Below are positions 18,964 to 29,024 of a stretch of 64,000 nt of DNA, piece by piece. The DNA lies in contig NC_012914.1 in assembly GCF_000023585.1 (NCBI RefSeq), forward strand, positions 3,440,001 through 3,504,000, written 5' to 3'. Both the position numbers and the translations under genes were made by a program. This DNA is from Paenibacillus sp. JDR-2 (GTDB lineage Bacteria > Bacillota > Bacilli > Paenibacillales > Paenibacillaceae). The notes under the pieces are model-generated. The model was not told the origin of the DNA. It searched no databases and was given only the letters and a program-made list of their open reading frames with translations. Position 1 is the first letter of the stretch, and every line of letters starts with the position of its first letter.

Positions 18964-19656
18964 ATGAAAACAGTATTGGTAGTGGAGGATGAAGACAAAA
19001 TCCGGGATGTTGTCATATCTTATTTGAAAAAAGAAGGCTTTAAGACGCTGGAAGCTGCCACGGGCAGCTATGCTTTAGAAGTGCTGCGGAGCAGCTTGGT
19101 TGATCTCGTTATACTGGATCTAATGCTTCCGGATATGGACGGGGAGCAGGTTTGCGTATCAATAAGGAAGACGAACTCGATACCTATTCTTATGCTTAGC
19201 GCAAAGATGTCGGATAATAATCGTATAAAAGGGTTGTCTATTGGTGCGGACGACTATTTGATTAAACCCTTTGATCCGCGTGAAGTCGTGGCCCGGGTCC
19301 GGGCAATCCTGCGCCGAACGGACGACAGTCAGCTGCTTGCCGACCGTTCATCCTATAATCATGGCCATCTGGAAATCGATTCGCTGAAACAAATGGTATT
19401 TTGCCATGGGGAACCGATAAGCTTAACGCCAAACGAATATAAGCTGCTTCTAATGTTGGCCAAATATCCGCAGCGGCATTTTACGCGTAATGAATTGGTG
19501 GATAAAGTGCTTGGCTATGATTTTGAAGGTGATGTCCGCACCATTGATCAACATGTGAAGAACATCCGCTACAAAATCGAACCGGATCCTAAAAATCCTC
19601 TATATATCCGAACGGTCTACGGTTCGGGCTATCGATTTGATGGGAGCGGTATATGA
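18964..19656 (+). CDS. OmpR/PhoB-type response regulator
   Basis: 230 residues: a receiver domain (1-120) with acidic pocket Glu8/Asp9, phospho-acceptor Asp52 in LVILDLMLP and the conserved Lys101, then a winged-helix DNA-binding domain (about 130-228, ending TVYGSGYRFDG). GGAGG at 18953-18957 precedes the ATG. Its stop overlaps the kinase start (ATGA). The operon layout and the CsoR-like operator suggest a metal or envelope stress response, which is an inference. Confidence 0.93.
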   Translation: MKTVLVVEDEDKIRDVVISYLKKEGFKTLEAATGSYALEVLRSSLVDLVILDLMLPDMDGEQVCVSIRKTNSIPILMLSAKMSDNNRIKGLSIGADDYLIKPFDPREVVARVRAILRRTDDSQLLADRSSYNHGHLEIDSLKQMVFCHGEPISLTPNEYKLLLMLAKYPQRHFTRNELVDKVLGYDFEGDVRTIDQHVKNIRYKIEPDPKNPLYIRTVYGSGYRFDGSGI

Positions 19657-20735
19657 GCAAACGACTTCATAACCGCCTTGCCGTGATTATTATCGGCACT
19701 GCCGCGTGCATTTTGTTCATTTCGACGCTAAGTACCATGCTGGCCACGCATTACCATCTTTGGATGTACCATGAACAGGCAGCGGGGGTGTCCCATGATT
19801 TACCCCGATTGGATTATCACTTGGAAAAAGCCCTATTGCAATCCATTGCCTGGACGTTTGCCGGTTCCGGCATTCTTGCGGTTTTGATTGGATTTTATAT
19901 CGCCAAACGGATATCCAGACCGCTTGTAAAAATGAAACAGGCTGCTGAACGCATGTCGGATGGGAATCTTGATATTCGGGTTGTCACAAGCGGCAACGAT
20001 GAGCTTGCGGATCTTGGCGCTTCGCTTAATGAATTAGCTTCACAGCTTTATCAACAAGAGCAGCTTCGAATCAACATGACGGAAGATATTGCCCATGAAT
20101 TAAGAACTCCGCTTGCCACATTAAAAAGCCATATGCGTGCCTTTGAAGACCAAATCTGGGAACCAACTCCCGAACGTATTCATGCTTACTATGAAGAGAT
20201 TGACCGGCTGGTGAATATGGTCGCTGAATTGGAAGACTTGACCTATATAGACTCGCCTACGTTTCGCCTGGAACGGAAGCAAGAGTCCTTGCATGCCCTG
20301 ATCCAACAGGGAGTGGAGCTTGTTGCGGCAGCCTATCTGGAAAAAAAGGTGAGCCTTACTTTTCAATCCGGTCCTGATATCCATGTTTTTACCGACCGCA
20401 GCCGTATGATCCAAATTTTGGTTAATCTACTCAGTAATGCTCTAAAATTTACGCCCGCAAACGGACGAGTAGTCGTGAAAGTTATTGAAGACGCGCAAGA
20501 GGCGGAGATTCGCATTGTTGATACGGGCAAAGGAATTAATAGAGAGGATTTGCCTTATATCTTTGAGCGGTTTTATCGTGCGGACAAGTCACGAAACGGG
20601 AGAAGCGGCGGCAGAGGCCTGGGTTTAGCGATAGTGAAAAAGCTGGTGGCTTCCCATGGCGGACAAGTATGGGCGGAAAGCAACCACGGAACCGCGATAA
20701 TTATTCGTCTCCCAAAACAGTTATATCCCGAATAG
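19653..20735 (+). CDS. membrane sensor histidine kinase
   Basis: 360 residues. There are two transmembrane helices (about 10-30 and 62-83) with a very short extracellular loop of about 30 residues containing several His (HYHLWMYH, SHDLPRLDYH) that could bind a metal. Then come HAMP (84-136), a dimerisation/phosphoacceptor domain with His148 in DIAHELRTPL, and an HATPase domain with NLLSNALKF, DTGKGI and RGLGLAIVK. It overlaps the regulator gene by 4 nt. The His-rich loop fits the copper-type operator upstream but is only suggestive. Confidence 0.93.
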   Translation: MSKRLHNRLAVIIIGTAACILFISTLSTMLATHYHLWMYHEQAAGVSHDLPRLDYHLEKALLQSIAWTFAGSGILAVLIGFYIAKRISRPLVKMKQAAERMSDGNLDIRVVTSGNDELADLGASLNELASQLYQQEQLRINMTEDIAHELRTPLATLKSHMRAFEDQIWEPTPERIHAYYEEIDRLVNMVAELEDLTYIDSPTFRLERKQESLHALIQQGVELVAAAYLEKKVSLTFQSGPDIHVFTDRSRMIQILVNLLSNALKFTPANGRVVVKVIEDAQEAEIRIVDTGKGINREDLPYIFERFYRADKSRNGRSGGRGLGLAIVKKLVASHGGQVWAESNHGTAIIIRLPKQLYPE

Positions 20736-20760
20736 AAAAAAGTTCGTTCTTCTACACAAG

Positions 20761-20800
20761 ATCTTCATAAGTATGGGCTAGACTTATAAACATCGAAGAT
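20761..20800. promoter_or_regulatory. nested inverted repeat before the YdhK-like gene
   Basis: ATCTTC...GAAGAT (20761-20766 / 20795-20800) encloses ATAAGT...ACTTAT (20767-20772 / 20782-20787). It lies between the kinase gene and the lipoprotein gene and may be a regulator site or an RNA stem. The function is not shown by sequence alone. Confidence 0.3.
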
Positions 20801-20833
20801 AATAAAAAATCAATTACAGGAGGCTACGCAAAA

Positions 20834-21379
20834 ATGAAGAGAATAGGGATATTGATTCTTACGGCTGTGATAATAGCGCTCTTAAGCGCATGTGGGAATA
20901 ACGCAGCGGAAACCAGCAGCAATATGAAGCATTCGGGAATGAATCTTTCAGGATCAAATGAAGTACCGGCAGGCTTGAAAGAAGCAGCAAACCCTGCATT
21001 TAAGCCTGGCAGTAAAGCTATCATGCAAGATGACCATATGAAGGGCATGAAAGGGGCAGTTGCCACGATAGTAGGAGCTTACCAAACAACAGCATACGTT
21101 GTTAATTACACGCCAACAACTGGCGGGGAGAAAGTATTGAACCATAAATGGGTTATTCAACAAGAGATTAAAGATGCTGGCGATAAACTCTGGAAACCCG
21201 GTACGGAGGTTATGCTGGAAGCTGATCATATGACGGGCATGAAGGGGGCGAAGGCCGAAATTGTCTCCGCTGAACAAACGACCGTTTATATGGTTGATTA
21301 CACGCCAACGACTGGTGAAGCACCTGTGAAAAATCATAAGTGGGTAACGGATCGCGAGCTTTCGCCATTAAAATCATGA
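20834..21379 (+). CDS. YdhK-like lipoprotein with two DUF1541 repeats
   Basis: 181 residues with a signal peptide and lipobox (LSAC, Cys20). Two tandem copies of about 55 residues follow (58-112 and 120-175), each with DHM.GMKGA.A.IV.A.QTT.Y.V.YTPTTG and ending NHKWV. The linker (SNMKHSGMNLSG) is Met/His-rich, as are many copper-handling surface proteins. The ATG has GGAGG close upstream. It follows the two-component genes by about 100 nt and is probably their output or partner. A role in copper handling is an inference from the Met/His content and the upstream CsoR-like site. Confidence 0.85.
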   Translation: MKRIGILILTAVIIALLSACGNNAAETSSNMKHSGMNLSGSNEVPAGLKEAANPAFKPGSKAIMQDDHMKGMKGAVATIVGAYQTTAYVVNYTPTTGGEKVLNHKWVIQQEIKDAGDKLWKPGTEVMLEADHMTGMKGAKAEIVSAEQTTVYMVDYTPTTGEAPVKNHKWVTDRELSPLKS

Positions 21380-22131
21380 GGGTAGATTCGAAATTCGAAC
21401 AATATGAAGGTTTTATCCGGGCATTGCCGCTCAAAACGTGCTACAGGCCTAACGACTTGCTCGTTCCGGAGTTATTCATGCAGCGTGAAGGGCCGATAGA
21501 GATGTATTATGCTCCGCATAATGACTATGGAAATCCGCAAGCGAGTATTATGATTGTTGGCATTACTCCAGGCTGGACTCAAATGGAAGTTGCTATAAGG
21601 ACAGCGAATCAGTCCATGTTCATGAACAAATCGGTTCAAGAAATATGCAAAGAAGCAAAAATGGCTGCGCGATTTGCAGGGTCGATGCGGAATAATCTCA
21701 TACAGATGCTGAACGAATTGAACTTGCCTGCATTTTGTGGAATCGCGGATAGCAAGGAATTGTTTGAGGAGGAATGCCCTCTCTTGCATACAACCTCCTT
21801 GCTTCGTTATCCGGTCTTTATTAACAAGAAAAATTACAATGGACATTCCCCCGAACTTTCAAAAAACGCTTTTTTGCGTAATTTTGCCTATCAGTCGATT
21901 ATGAGCGAACTTCAGACTTTGAATAATGCTCCGCTTATTATTCCTTTAGGCAAAACCGTCGAAAAGATGTTCAGTCTTTTGCTTACCGAAAATAAGATTA
22001 AAGAGAAGCAAATTTTATGGGGTTTTCCTCATCCATCCGGTGCAAACGGGCATCGTTTGAAACAGTTTGAGCAGTCAAGAAAACAAATGCTAGAAATAAT
22101 AAGAAACTACGTCTCTTTAAAGATCAGTTGA
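21376..22131 (+). CDS. uracil-DNA glycosylase-superfamily-like protein
   Basis: 251 residues from ATG 21376, which overlaps the stop of the lipoprotein gene (ATGA); no good ribosome site is visible, so it probably depends on translational coupling. The superfamily's two signatures seem present: a GITPG loop (residues 62-66, after a SIMIV strand) and a C-terminal HPSGANGHR loop (219-227). I do not see the active-site residues of a named UDG family, so substrate and activity are open; it may be a nucleobase-binding relative. Why it is coupled to a lipoprotein gene is unclear. Confidence 0.6.
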   Translation: MRVDSKFEQYEGFIRALPLKTCYRPNDLLVPELFMQREGPIEMYYAPHNDYGNPQASIMIVGITPGWTQMEVAIRTANQSMFMNKSVQEICKEAKMAARFAGSMRNNLIQMLNELNLPAFCGIADSKELFEEECPLLHTTSLLRYPVFINKKNYNGHSPELSKNAFLRNFAYQSIMSELQTLNNAPLIIPLGKTVEKMFSLLLTENKIKEKQILWGFPHPSGANGHRLKQFEQSRKQMLEIIRNYVSLKIS

Positions 22132-22136
22132 ATGGA

Positions 22137-22173
22137 GGTGCTCCATAAGTCATGAAAATGGCGATGGGACACC
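22137..22173. repeat. diverged copy of the hairpin element
   Basis: In inverse orientation this 37-bp stretch matches the core of the hairpin at 16429-16466 in about 32 of 38 aligned positions (one gap). CCATAAGTCA here is also repeated in inverse form as TGACTTATGG at 22208-22217, giving a MITE-like unit of about 80 bp. Confidence 0.6.
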
Positions 22174-22284
22174 TCTACTTTTATGTTCGTCTATTCATAT
22201 TCCTTGTTGACTTATGGGGTTATGGGATTTATACTCCACTTATTAAAAGTGTTTTAAAAAGTATTTGCTAAAAGGAGTGAGAGC

Positions 22285-23313
22285 ATGTCGTCTCACACGC
22301 ATAATACGATTCAAGTGAAAAAGATGAACGTTGAACTGGTCAAAAACGCATTGAAGGCTCAAGGCATTGCGACAAAAGCTTCGATTGCGGGATTAACCAA
22401 GCTTAGCGTAGCTACCTGCGGGACGATTCTGAACGAGCTGCTTGCCATTGGCGAAATCATTGAACTGGAGCCGGATGGGGCAAATGGCGGAAGACCAGCC
22501 AAACAGTACAGATACAACGCTAATTTTGGCTGCGTCATTTGTCTGCTTGTCAGGACGGAAGGCGGCATTCATTCCATAAGCTACAGCATTGTGAATTTGC
22601 TTGGCGAGACCATAAGCGACACAACGCTTACTCTGCCTCATATCGACAGGGATGTTATTGATCGGTTAATTGAGGACTTAATCAGCGACAACGAGAATGT
22701 GCAAGCCATCGGTATCGGGATTCCCGGCGTCGTTCACCGTGGAGTGATTGGCGTATGCGATGTGCCTGATCTTGCCGGGCAGCCTGTGGGACCTTATCTG
22801 GAAGACAAGTACGGGATCCCGATTACGATCGAGAATGACATGAACATGACGGTTTACGGCTTCTACCATCTTCAGAATTTTGAAGAGGATAAGACATTTG
22901 CGGTAGCGACGTTTCCGAAGAATCATTTTCCAGGGGCTGGGTTTATCGTGGACGGCCGGATTTTGTCGGGCAATACGACATTTGGCGGTGAGGTTTCATT
23001 CCTGCCGTTTGGCGTTTCGCGCGAAGAGCAGCTGCGGCAGCTGCATACGGAGGACGGTTTTATCCGGCTGGCGGTTATGACTTTAACTTCAATTATCGCC
23101 ATCATTAACCCGGTAACCATCGCGATAACGGGCGAGCTGCCGCGCGAGTCGCAGCTTAAGGATCTGCATGAGGGCTGTCTGAAGGATATTCCGCAGGAGC
23201 ATATGCCGCAGCTCATTATTCAGAACAATACGCAACGAGAGTACATGACGGGACTTGTTACAGCTACGCTGGAAAGCCTTACCTACCGGCTGCAGGTCAC
23301 GGAGAAAAGATAA
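22285..23313 (+). CDS. ROK family transcriptional regulator
   Basis: 342 residues: an N-terminal winged helix (about 12-75; ATKASIAGLTKLSVATCGTILNEL) and a ROK sugar-kinase-like domain (about 85-335; AIGIGIPGVV, then IENDMNMTVYG with the Asp of the sugar site). The zinc-binding CxCGxxGC motif of NagC/XylR/Mlc proteins is absent, so metal-dependent folding is not expected. It probably senses a sugar and controls the MFS gene 21 nt downstream, and perhaps the arabinoside genes further on. Confidence 0.85.
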   Translation: MSSHTHNTIQVKKMNVELVKNALKAQGIATKASIAGLTKLSVATCGTILNELLAIGEIIELEPDGANGGRPAKQYRYNANFGCVICLLVRTEGGIHSISYSIVNLLGETISDTTLTLPHIDRDVIDRLIEDLISDNENVQAIGIGIPGVVHRGVIGVCDVPDLAGQPVGPYLEDKYGIPITIENDMNMTVYGFYHLQNFEEDKTFAVATFPKNHFPGAGFIVDGRILSGNTTFGGEVSFLPFGVSREEQLRQLHTEDGFIRLAVMTLTSIIAIINPVTIAITGELPRESQLKDLHEGCLKDIPQEHMPQLIIQNNTQREYMTGLVTATLESLTYRLQVTEKR

Positions 23314-23334
23314 CAAGTTAGGAGCAAGCGAAGA

Positions 23335-24573
23335 GTGGACAAAAGTATAGGCAAGTTCAACAAGATTTATGCCATGCAGCTGGCGACCATATTTATAGGA
23401 TTCATTATTTTCGGGTTCTCGGAAAATATTAAAGGTCCGGCAATACCGCGCATTCAATTCGACTTTATGTTGAATGAGTCCCAACTGGGCACCTTATTAT
23501 CTTTAAACGCCTTGGGTTATTTGATAGCCTGTTCGTTCACGGCCTATTTGACGAAAATATGGGGGATCAAATGGGTTACCGTTGCCGCATTCGCCTCAAT
23601 GGCCTTTTCCGGCATTCTAATCTTCTTCTCCCATCATTATTCGATGTTCTCGGCTTCGTATTTCCTTATGTACATCGGAAATGGGATGCTGGAGATTGGC
23701 CTTGCTATTCTAAGCGCCCGGATTTTCGTTAGAAATACCGGCACAATGATGAATATGACGCATGGCTTCTACGGCTTAAGTTCCACGGTTGCACCGCTGA
23801 TCGCAACAGGACTAATGAAAGTGACAATTGCCGGGCATACGCTGGACTGGCGCGGAATGTACCTGGTGATGCTGATGTTATCCGTGATTCCGATTGTCAT
23901 CGCCATGTTAAGTTCGTTCCCGGGAGATGATATCTCGCATGAGGATCGCGTTCCTCTAAAGGTTTTGCTGAGAGATCGGGTACTATGGTTAATGGTGCTT
24001 GTCCTGACGTTTGGAGTTGTCTCGGAACTTGCCGTTGGCGGCTGGCTCGTTAACTTCTTGGAGAAAGCTTATAACTGGGATACCGTAAATGCTTCCGGCA
24101 TGTTGTCTATTTTCTTCTTATGCTTTGCGCTGGCGCGGCTGCTGCTTGGTCCGCTGACAGACCGAATTGGATTCGTGTTATCTCTTATCATCTTCTCCGG
24201 GTTTTCGGCATTATGTACCTTTGCCGCAATCACAGGCGGCGAGAGCGTTGCGTTCTTGTTTGCGGCTTCCGGTATCGGTATTGCAATGATCTATCCTACG
24301 GTAATGGCTTTTATCGCAAAGCGATATCCGAAAGGCAGCGATACGGCCATCACCTTTACGGTCACTATGATGGGATTAGGCAGCGTAATCGGCAATTACC
24401 TGATTGGCGGCGTTACTGAGCTCGTCAAACATATAGTCGGCGAAAATTCGCCAAACAGCTTGCTTCGCGGTCTTCAGGCCGGTTACGGCTTCATTGGATT
24501 ATGCGCGGCATTATGCGCGATTACCGGAATTATTCTTTATATTCATTTGTCCAAACGAAAAGAAATCATCTAA
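23335..24573 (+). CDS. MFS transporter, probably for a sugar
   Basis: 412 residues with about twelve hydrophobic helices in two halves, the major-facilitator pattern. It starts with GTG at 23335, 10 nt after AGGAG, and follows the ROK regulator gene closely, so the two are probably one operon. Its N-terminal part (GFSENIKGPAIPRIQFDF) resembles the fucose/glucose permease branch. The neighbouring GH43- and GH51-type genes suggest import of arabinose or an arabino-oligosaccharide, which is an inference. Confidence 0.85.
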   Translation: MDKSIGKFNKIYAMQLATIFIGFIIFGFSENIKGPAIPRIQFDFMLNESQLGTLLSLNALGYLIACSFTAYLTKIWGIKWVTVAAFASMAFSGILIFFSHHYSMFSASYFLMYIGNGMLEIGLAILSARIFVRNTGTMMNMTHGFYGLSSTVAPLIATGLMKVTIAGHTLDWRGMYLVMLMLSVIPIVIAMLSSFPGDDISHEDRVPLKVLLRDRVLWLMVLVLTFGVVSELAVGGWLVNFLEKAYNWDTVNASGMLSIFFLCFALARLLLGPLTDRIGFVLSLIIFSGFSALCTFAAITGGESVAFLFAASGIGIAMIYPTVMAFIAKRYPKGSDTAITFTVTMMGLGSVIGNYLIGGVTELVKHIVGENSPNSLLRGLQAGYGFIGLCAALCAITGIILYIHLSKRKEII

Positions 24574-24576
24574 ATG

Positions 24577-24626
24577 AAAAAACGCCAATTTCCAAGCCCT
24601 TTGGGCAGGATATTGGCGTTTTTTTT
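24577..24626. terminator. bidirectional terminator, repeated type
   Basis: Arms at 24577-24593 and 24608-24626 with one mismatch and an inner GCCC/GGGC stem, followed by T8. It closes the plus-strand MFS gene and the minus-strand AraC gene. The sequence is clearly related to the terminator at 18798-18849. Confidence 0.85.
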
Positions 24627-24627
24627 A

Positions 24628-25530
24628 TTAATAGAATTGAACCGTCTTGCGATATTCCCGGGGAGAGAGACCTTCCCATTTGTTGAAAATTCTACTGAAA
24701 TAATGCATATCCTCATAGCCGACCTCCCGGCTGACCTGCTCAACCGTAGCATCGGATTCCCGGAGCAGGCGTTTCGCTTCCCGGTGCCGGATCGACTGTA
24801 CGTATTTGTTCAGGGACATCCCGTAGACGGATTTGAACTGCTTGCCAAGATAATCCTCATGAATGTTCAGCAGCTTTGCGAGAGTCTCGTTGGAGCAATC
24901 CTCCATATAATGCTGTTCAATCCATTCCACTACGGGAGTCATTCGTTCTCTTCTTGTCGTAAGATGGGGGCCGGCTTCGGTTCTGGAGCGCTGCAGATTA
25001 ATTAAAATGCTGATCATAAGTCCTTTGCATACCGCTTCAAAACCGGGCTTGGTAAGCGTGAACTCCTTAATAACCGTCTCCATTTCTTTGACGAGTTCCG
25101 CCGAAGGAGTCCATACGGGGTTGTCGCTGAAGGGTCTGCAGCCGGACAGCAAGGCCTCGCTGCAGAAATCTTCAACCACTACGGTATCGTCTTTCACGAT
25201 AATATCCTGATCGATCACAATATCGAATTCGTCGAAGAAATCAAAATGAATGCCGAGGAACAAGGCTTGTCCGGAATCAATGTTCAGATTATGCGGCACG
25301 CCCGCGCTGATAAACAGCATTTCGCCGGTTGAAAGAGAATAATCGGTACCGCCTAGATGAGCGGTTATACGTCCGTCCAGGACATACAGCAGCTCGAAAT
25401 CATAGATTCTGCGCAGCGGATATTCGTGGTTCCTGATGGTCTGATGGAGCTGCGCCCAATGGACGCTAGGCGTTAATTCCGAATAATCCGCCGTCCTTTG
25501 CTTCGGGTAAGCGATGTCGGATAAGTCCAC
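24628..25530 (-). CDS. AraC family transcriptional regulator with cupin sensor
   Basis: 300 residues from GTG 25530, chosen because GGAG lies 8 nt upstream; the same frame runs to a TTG at 25551 with no ribosome site. An N-terminal AraC-binding cupin (about 30-130; YDFELLYVLDGRITAHLGG, GEMLFISAGVPH) is followed by two helix-turn-helix motifs (about 205-300; NETLAKLLNIHEDYLGKQF and VEQVSREVGYEDMHYFSRIF). It diverges from the PhyH gene across about 80 bp and probably regulates the PhyH-GH43-GH51 row in response to a sugar. Confidence 0.88.
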   Translation of the reverse strand: MDLSDIAYPKQRTADYSELTPSVHWAQLHQTIRNHEYPLRRIYDFELLYVLDGRITAHLGGTDYSLSTGEMLFISAGVPHNLNIDSGQALFLGIHFDFFDEFDIVIDQDIIVKDDTVVVEDFCSEALLSGCRPFSDNPVWTPSAELVKEMETVIKEFTLTKPGFEAVCKGLMISILINLQRSRTEAGPHLTTRRERMTPVVEWIEQHYMEDCSNETLAKLLNIHEDYLGKQFKSVYGMSLNKYVQSIRHREAKRLLRESDATVEQVSREVGYEDMHYFSRIFNKWEGLSPREYRKTVQFY

Positions 25531-25610
25531 ATTTTCCACTCCAATATTCAAATATTTTTACTGAAAGCCATAGTATCATAAGGTCATCCTAATAACAAGG
25601 AGCTGTCGTT

Positions 25611-26444
25611 ATGATCGGAAATGTTCAAGAATGGGATGAACTGCAAACAGATTATTCTTTGACCGATGCCGAGAGGAAGCAATATGCGGAAGACGGGCAT
25701 TTGATGGTTCGGGGGTTGGCCTCACAGCCGTTGATCGATTATTTCCGTCCTTTAATCGCAAGCGAGGTTCAGCGGCTCAACCGTGAGACTAGGGCCTTGG
25801 AAGAGAGAGATACTTACGGGAAGGCGTTCTTGCAGATTCAAAATTTGTGGGAGCAAAGCGAGAGGGTTAAACCGTTTGTATTCGCGCGCCGTTACGCCAA
25901 GGTGGCTGCGGAGTTAATGGGAGTATCCGGCGTACGGATGTATCACGACCAGGCTTTGTTCAAAGAACCCGGCGGCGGTCATACGCCTTGGCATCAGGAT
26001 CAGATTTATTGGCCGGTAGATACGGAGAAGACCATTACGCTGTGGATGCCGCTTGTCCGTGTCCCGGAAGAGGTTGGTTCCATGATTTTTGCCTCCGGCT
26101 CTCACCATAAAGGTTATATCAGCAAGCTCGAAATATCGGATCAATCCCATAAGACGCTTAAACAGTATATCGAAGCCGAGGAGCTGCCTCAAATCGGATA
26201 CGGTGCCATGGCTGCGGGAGACGCAACCTTTCATTCCGGCTGGACGCTGCATTCCGCTCCAGGAAACCCAACGGCAAACACAAGAGAAGTGATGACCATT
26301 ATTTATGTGGCTGAAGATACGAAAGTGTTGGAACCGGATACCAATGCCCGAAAAAGCGATTTAGCGAAGTGGATGCCCGGTCTTCGCGGCGGAGACATAA
26401 TCAACAGTCCGCTCAATCCGGTTATTTACAGCAATCGGGGATAA
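25611..26444 (+). CDS. phytanoyl-CoA dioxygenase (PhyH) family protein
   Basis: 277 residues of a 2-oxoglutarate/Fe(II)-dependent dioxygenase fold. The iron ligands are visible as His128-x-Asp130 in PWHQDQIYW and His214 in TLHSAPGN, with Arg225 positioned for the 2-oxoglutarate carboxylate. ATG at 25611 follows AAGGAG. PhyH-type enzymes hydroxylate small molecules; the substrate here is unknown. Its place directly before GH43-like and GH51 genes suggests it acts on the non-sugar part of an arabinoside or on a modified sugar, which is only an inference. Confidence 0.85.
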   Translation: MIGNVQEWDELQTDYSLTDAERKQYAEDGHLMVRGLASQPLIDYFRPLIASEVQRLNRETRALEERDTYGKAFLQIQNLWEQSERVKPFVFARRYAKVAAELMGVSGVRMYHDQALFKEPGGGHTPWHQDQIYWPVDTEKTITLWMPLVRVPEEVGSMIFASGSHHKGYISKLEISDQSHKTLKQYIEAEELPQIGYGAMAAGDATFHSGWTLHSAPGNPTANTREVMTIIYVAEDTKVLEPDTNARKSDLAKWMPGLRGGDIINSPLNPVIYSNRG

Positions 26445-26455
26445 GGAGGAGCATG

Positions 26456-27424
26456 ATGAATACGATTCGACCGCCTAAAGCGCCTTTATTCCGGGATCCA
26501 ATCCATGACGGAGCAGCAGACCCGACGGTTATATGGAATCATGACGAGCAATGCTGGTGGCTGGCGTATACGAACCGCAGGGCAAACGTTGATGCGCAAG
26601 CTGTGTCCTGGTGCTACGGACTGGATATTGGGCTGGCTTCCACGCCGGATGAAGGACGGACATGGGTCTACCGCGGCATTATGCAGGGGCTGGAATTCGA
26701 GAAAGGCAGGAATACGTTCTGGGCACCGGAGGTTATCTCGGTGGATGGCGTTTATCACATGTACGTGACCTATATTCGCGGTGTCCGCAGCATGTTTGAG
26801 GGACCGAGTCAAATCGCCCATTACACGAGCGGTAACTTGTTTGACTGGGAATTCCATTCGATTGCGGATTTGGGAGACCGGGTAATCGATGCCTGCGTCC
26901 ATCAGCTGCCTTCAGGAAACTGGCGGATGTGGTTCAGACGGGATACCGGAGACGGGATTTATACCTTTGCCGCCGATAGTCAGGATCTATATCATTGGCA
27001 AGAGAAAGGTCCGGTTATTACAGACTGCAATCATGAAGGTCCCAATGTATTTGCTTTTCTAGATTCGTATTGGATGGTTACGGATCCTTGGGACGGTCTT
27101 GCCGTTTACCGTTCGGATGACCTGGACAATTGGAAGAGACAATCGAACAATATATTGCGCGGGCGGGGAACACGCAAGGAGGATGGCGCAAAAGGCGGCC
27201 ATCCGGATGTGATTGTTCAAGGGGATGAAGCCTTTATCTTTTATTTTACTCACCCGGAACGGGACGAGGAGTATTACAAAATAGGTTATACGCTGGAAGA
27301 TATGGAGCCTTATAAGTACCGGAGAACCTCTATTCAAGTGGCCAGATTATCGATTGTTGATGAGGAGTTGGTCTGTCAGCGCGATGAACCGTTTGACTTC
27401 CATCTTCGACAGCCTGAATTGTAA
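26456..27424 (+). CDS. GH43-like five-bladed propeller glycosidase
   Basis: 322 residues from ATG 26456; AGGAGG at 26444-26449 gives 6-nt spacing (ATG 26453 is 3 nt closer). The propeller pattern of the GH43/GH32/GH62/DUF377 group is seen: DPTVIWN with a possible catalytic Asp22 near the start, then FWAPEVISVDGVYHMYVTY and later DPWDGLAVY. There is no signal peptide, so it is intracellular. It probably acts on arabino- or xylo-oligosaccharides together with the GH51 enzyme that follows 62 nt on. I cannot place it in a defined subfamily. Confidence 0.75.
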   Translation: MNTIRPPKAPLFRDPIHDGAADPTVIWNHDEQCWWLAYTNRRANVDAQAVSWCYGLDIGLASTPDEGRTWVYRGIMQGLEFEKGRNTFWAPEVISVDGVYHMYVTYIRGVRSMFEGPSQIAHYTSGNLFDWEFHSIADLGDRVIDACVHQLPSGNWRMWFRRDTGDGIYTFAADSQDLYHWQEKGPVITDCNHEGPNVFAFLDSYWMVTDPWDGLAVYRSDDLDNWKRQSNNILRGRGTRKEDGAKGGHPDVIVQGDEAFIFYFTHPERDEEYYKIGYTLEDMEPYKYRRTSIQVARLSIVDEELVCQRDEPFDFHLRQPEL

Positions 27425-27456
27425 GCGCAATCAGCGTACCATTATTTTAAATATAG

Positions 27457-29007
<1,551 letters not shown>

Positions 29008-29024
29008 TTGAGGACAAGCGAGCG

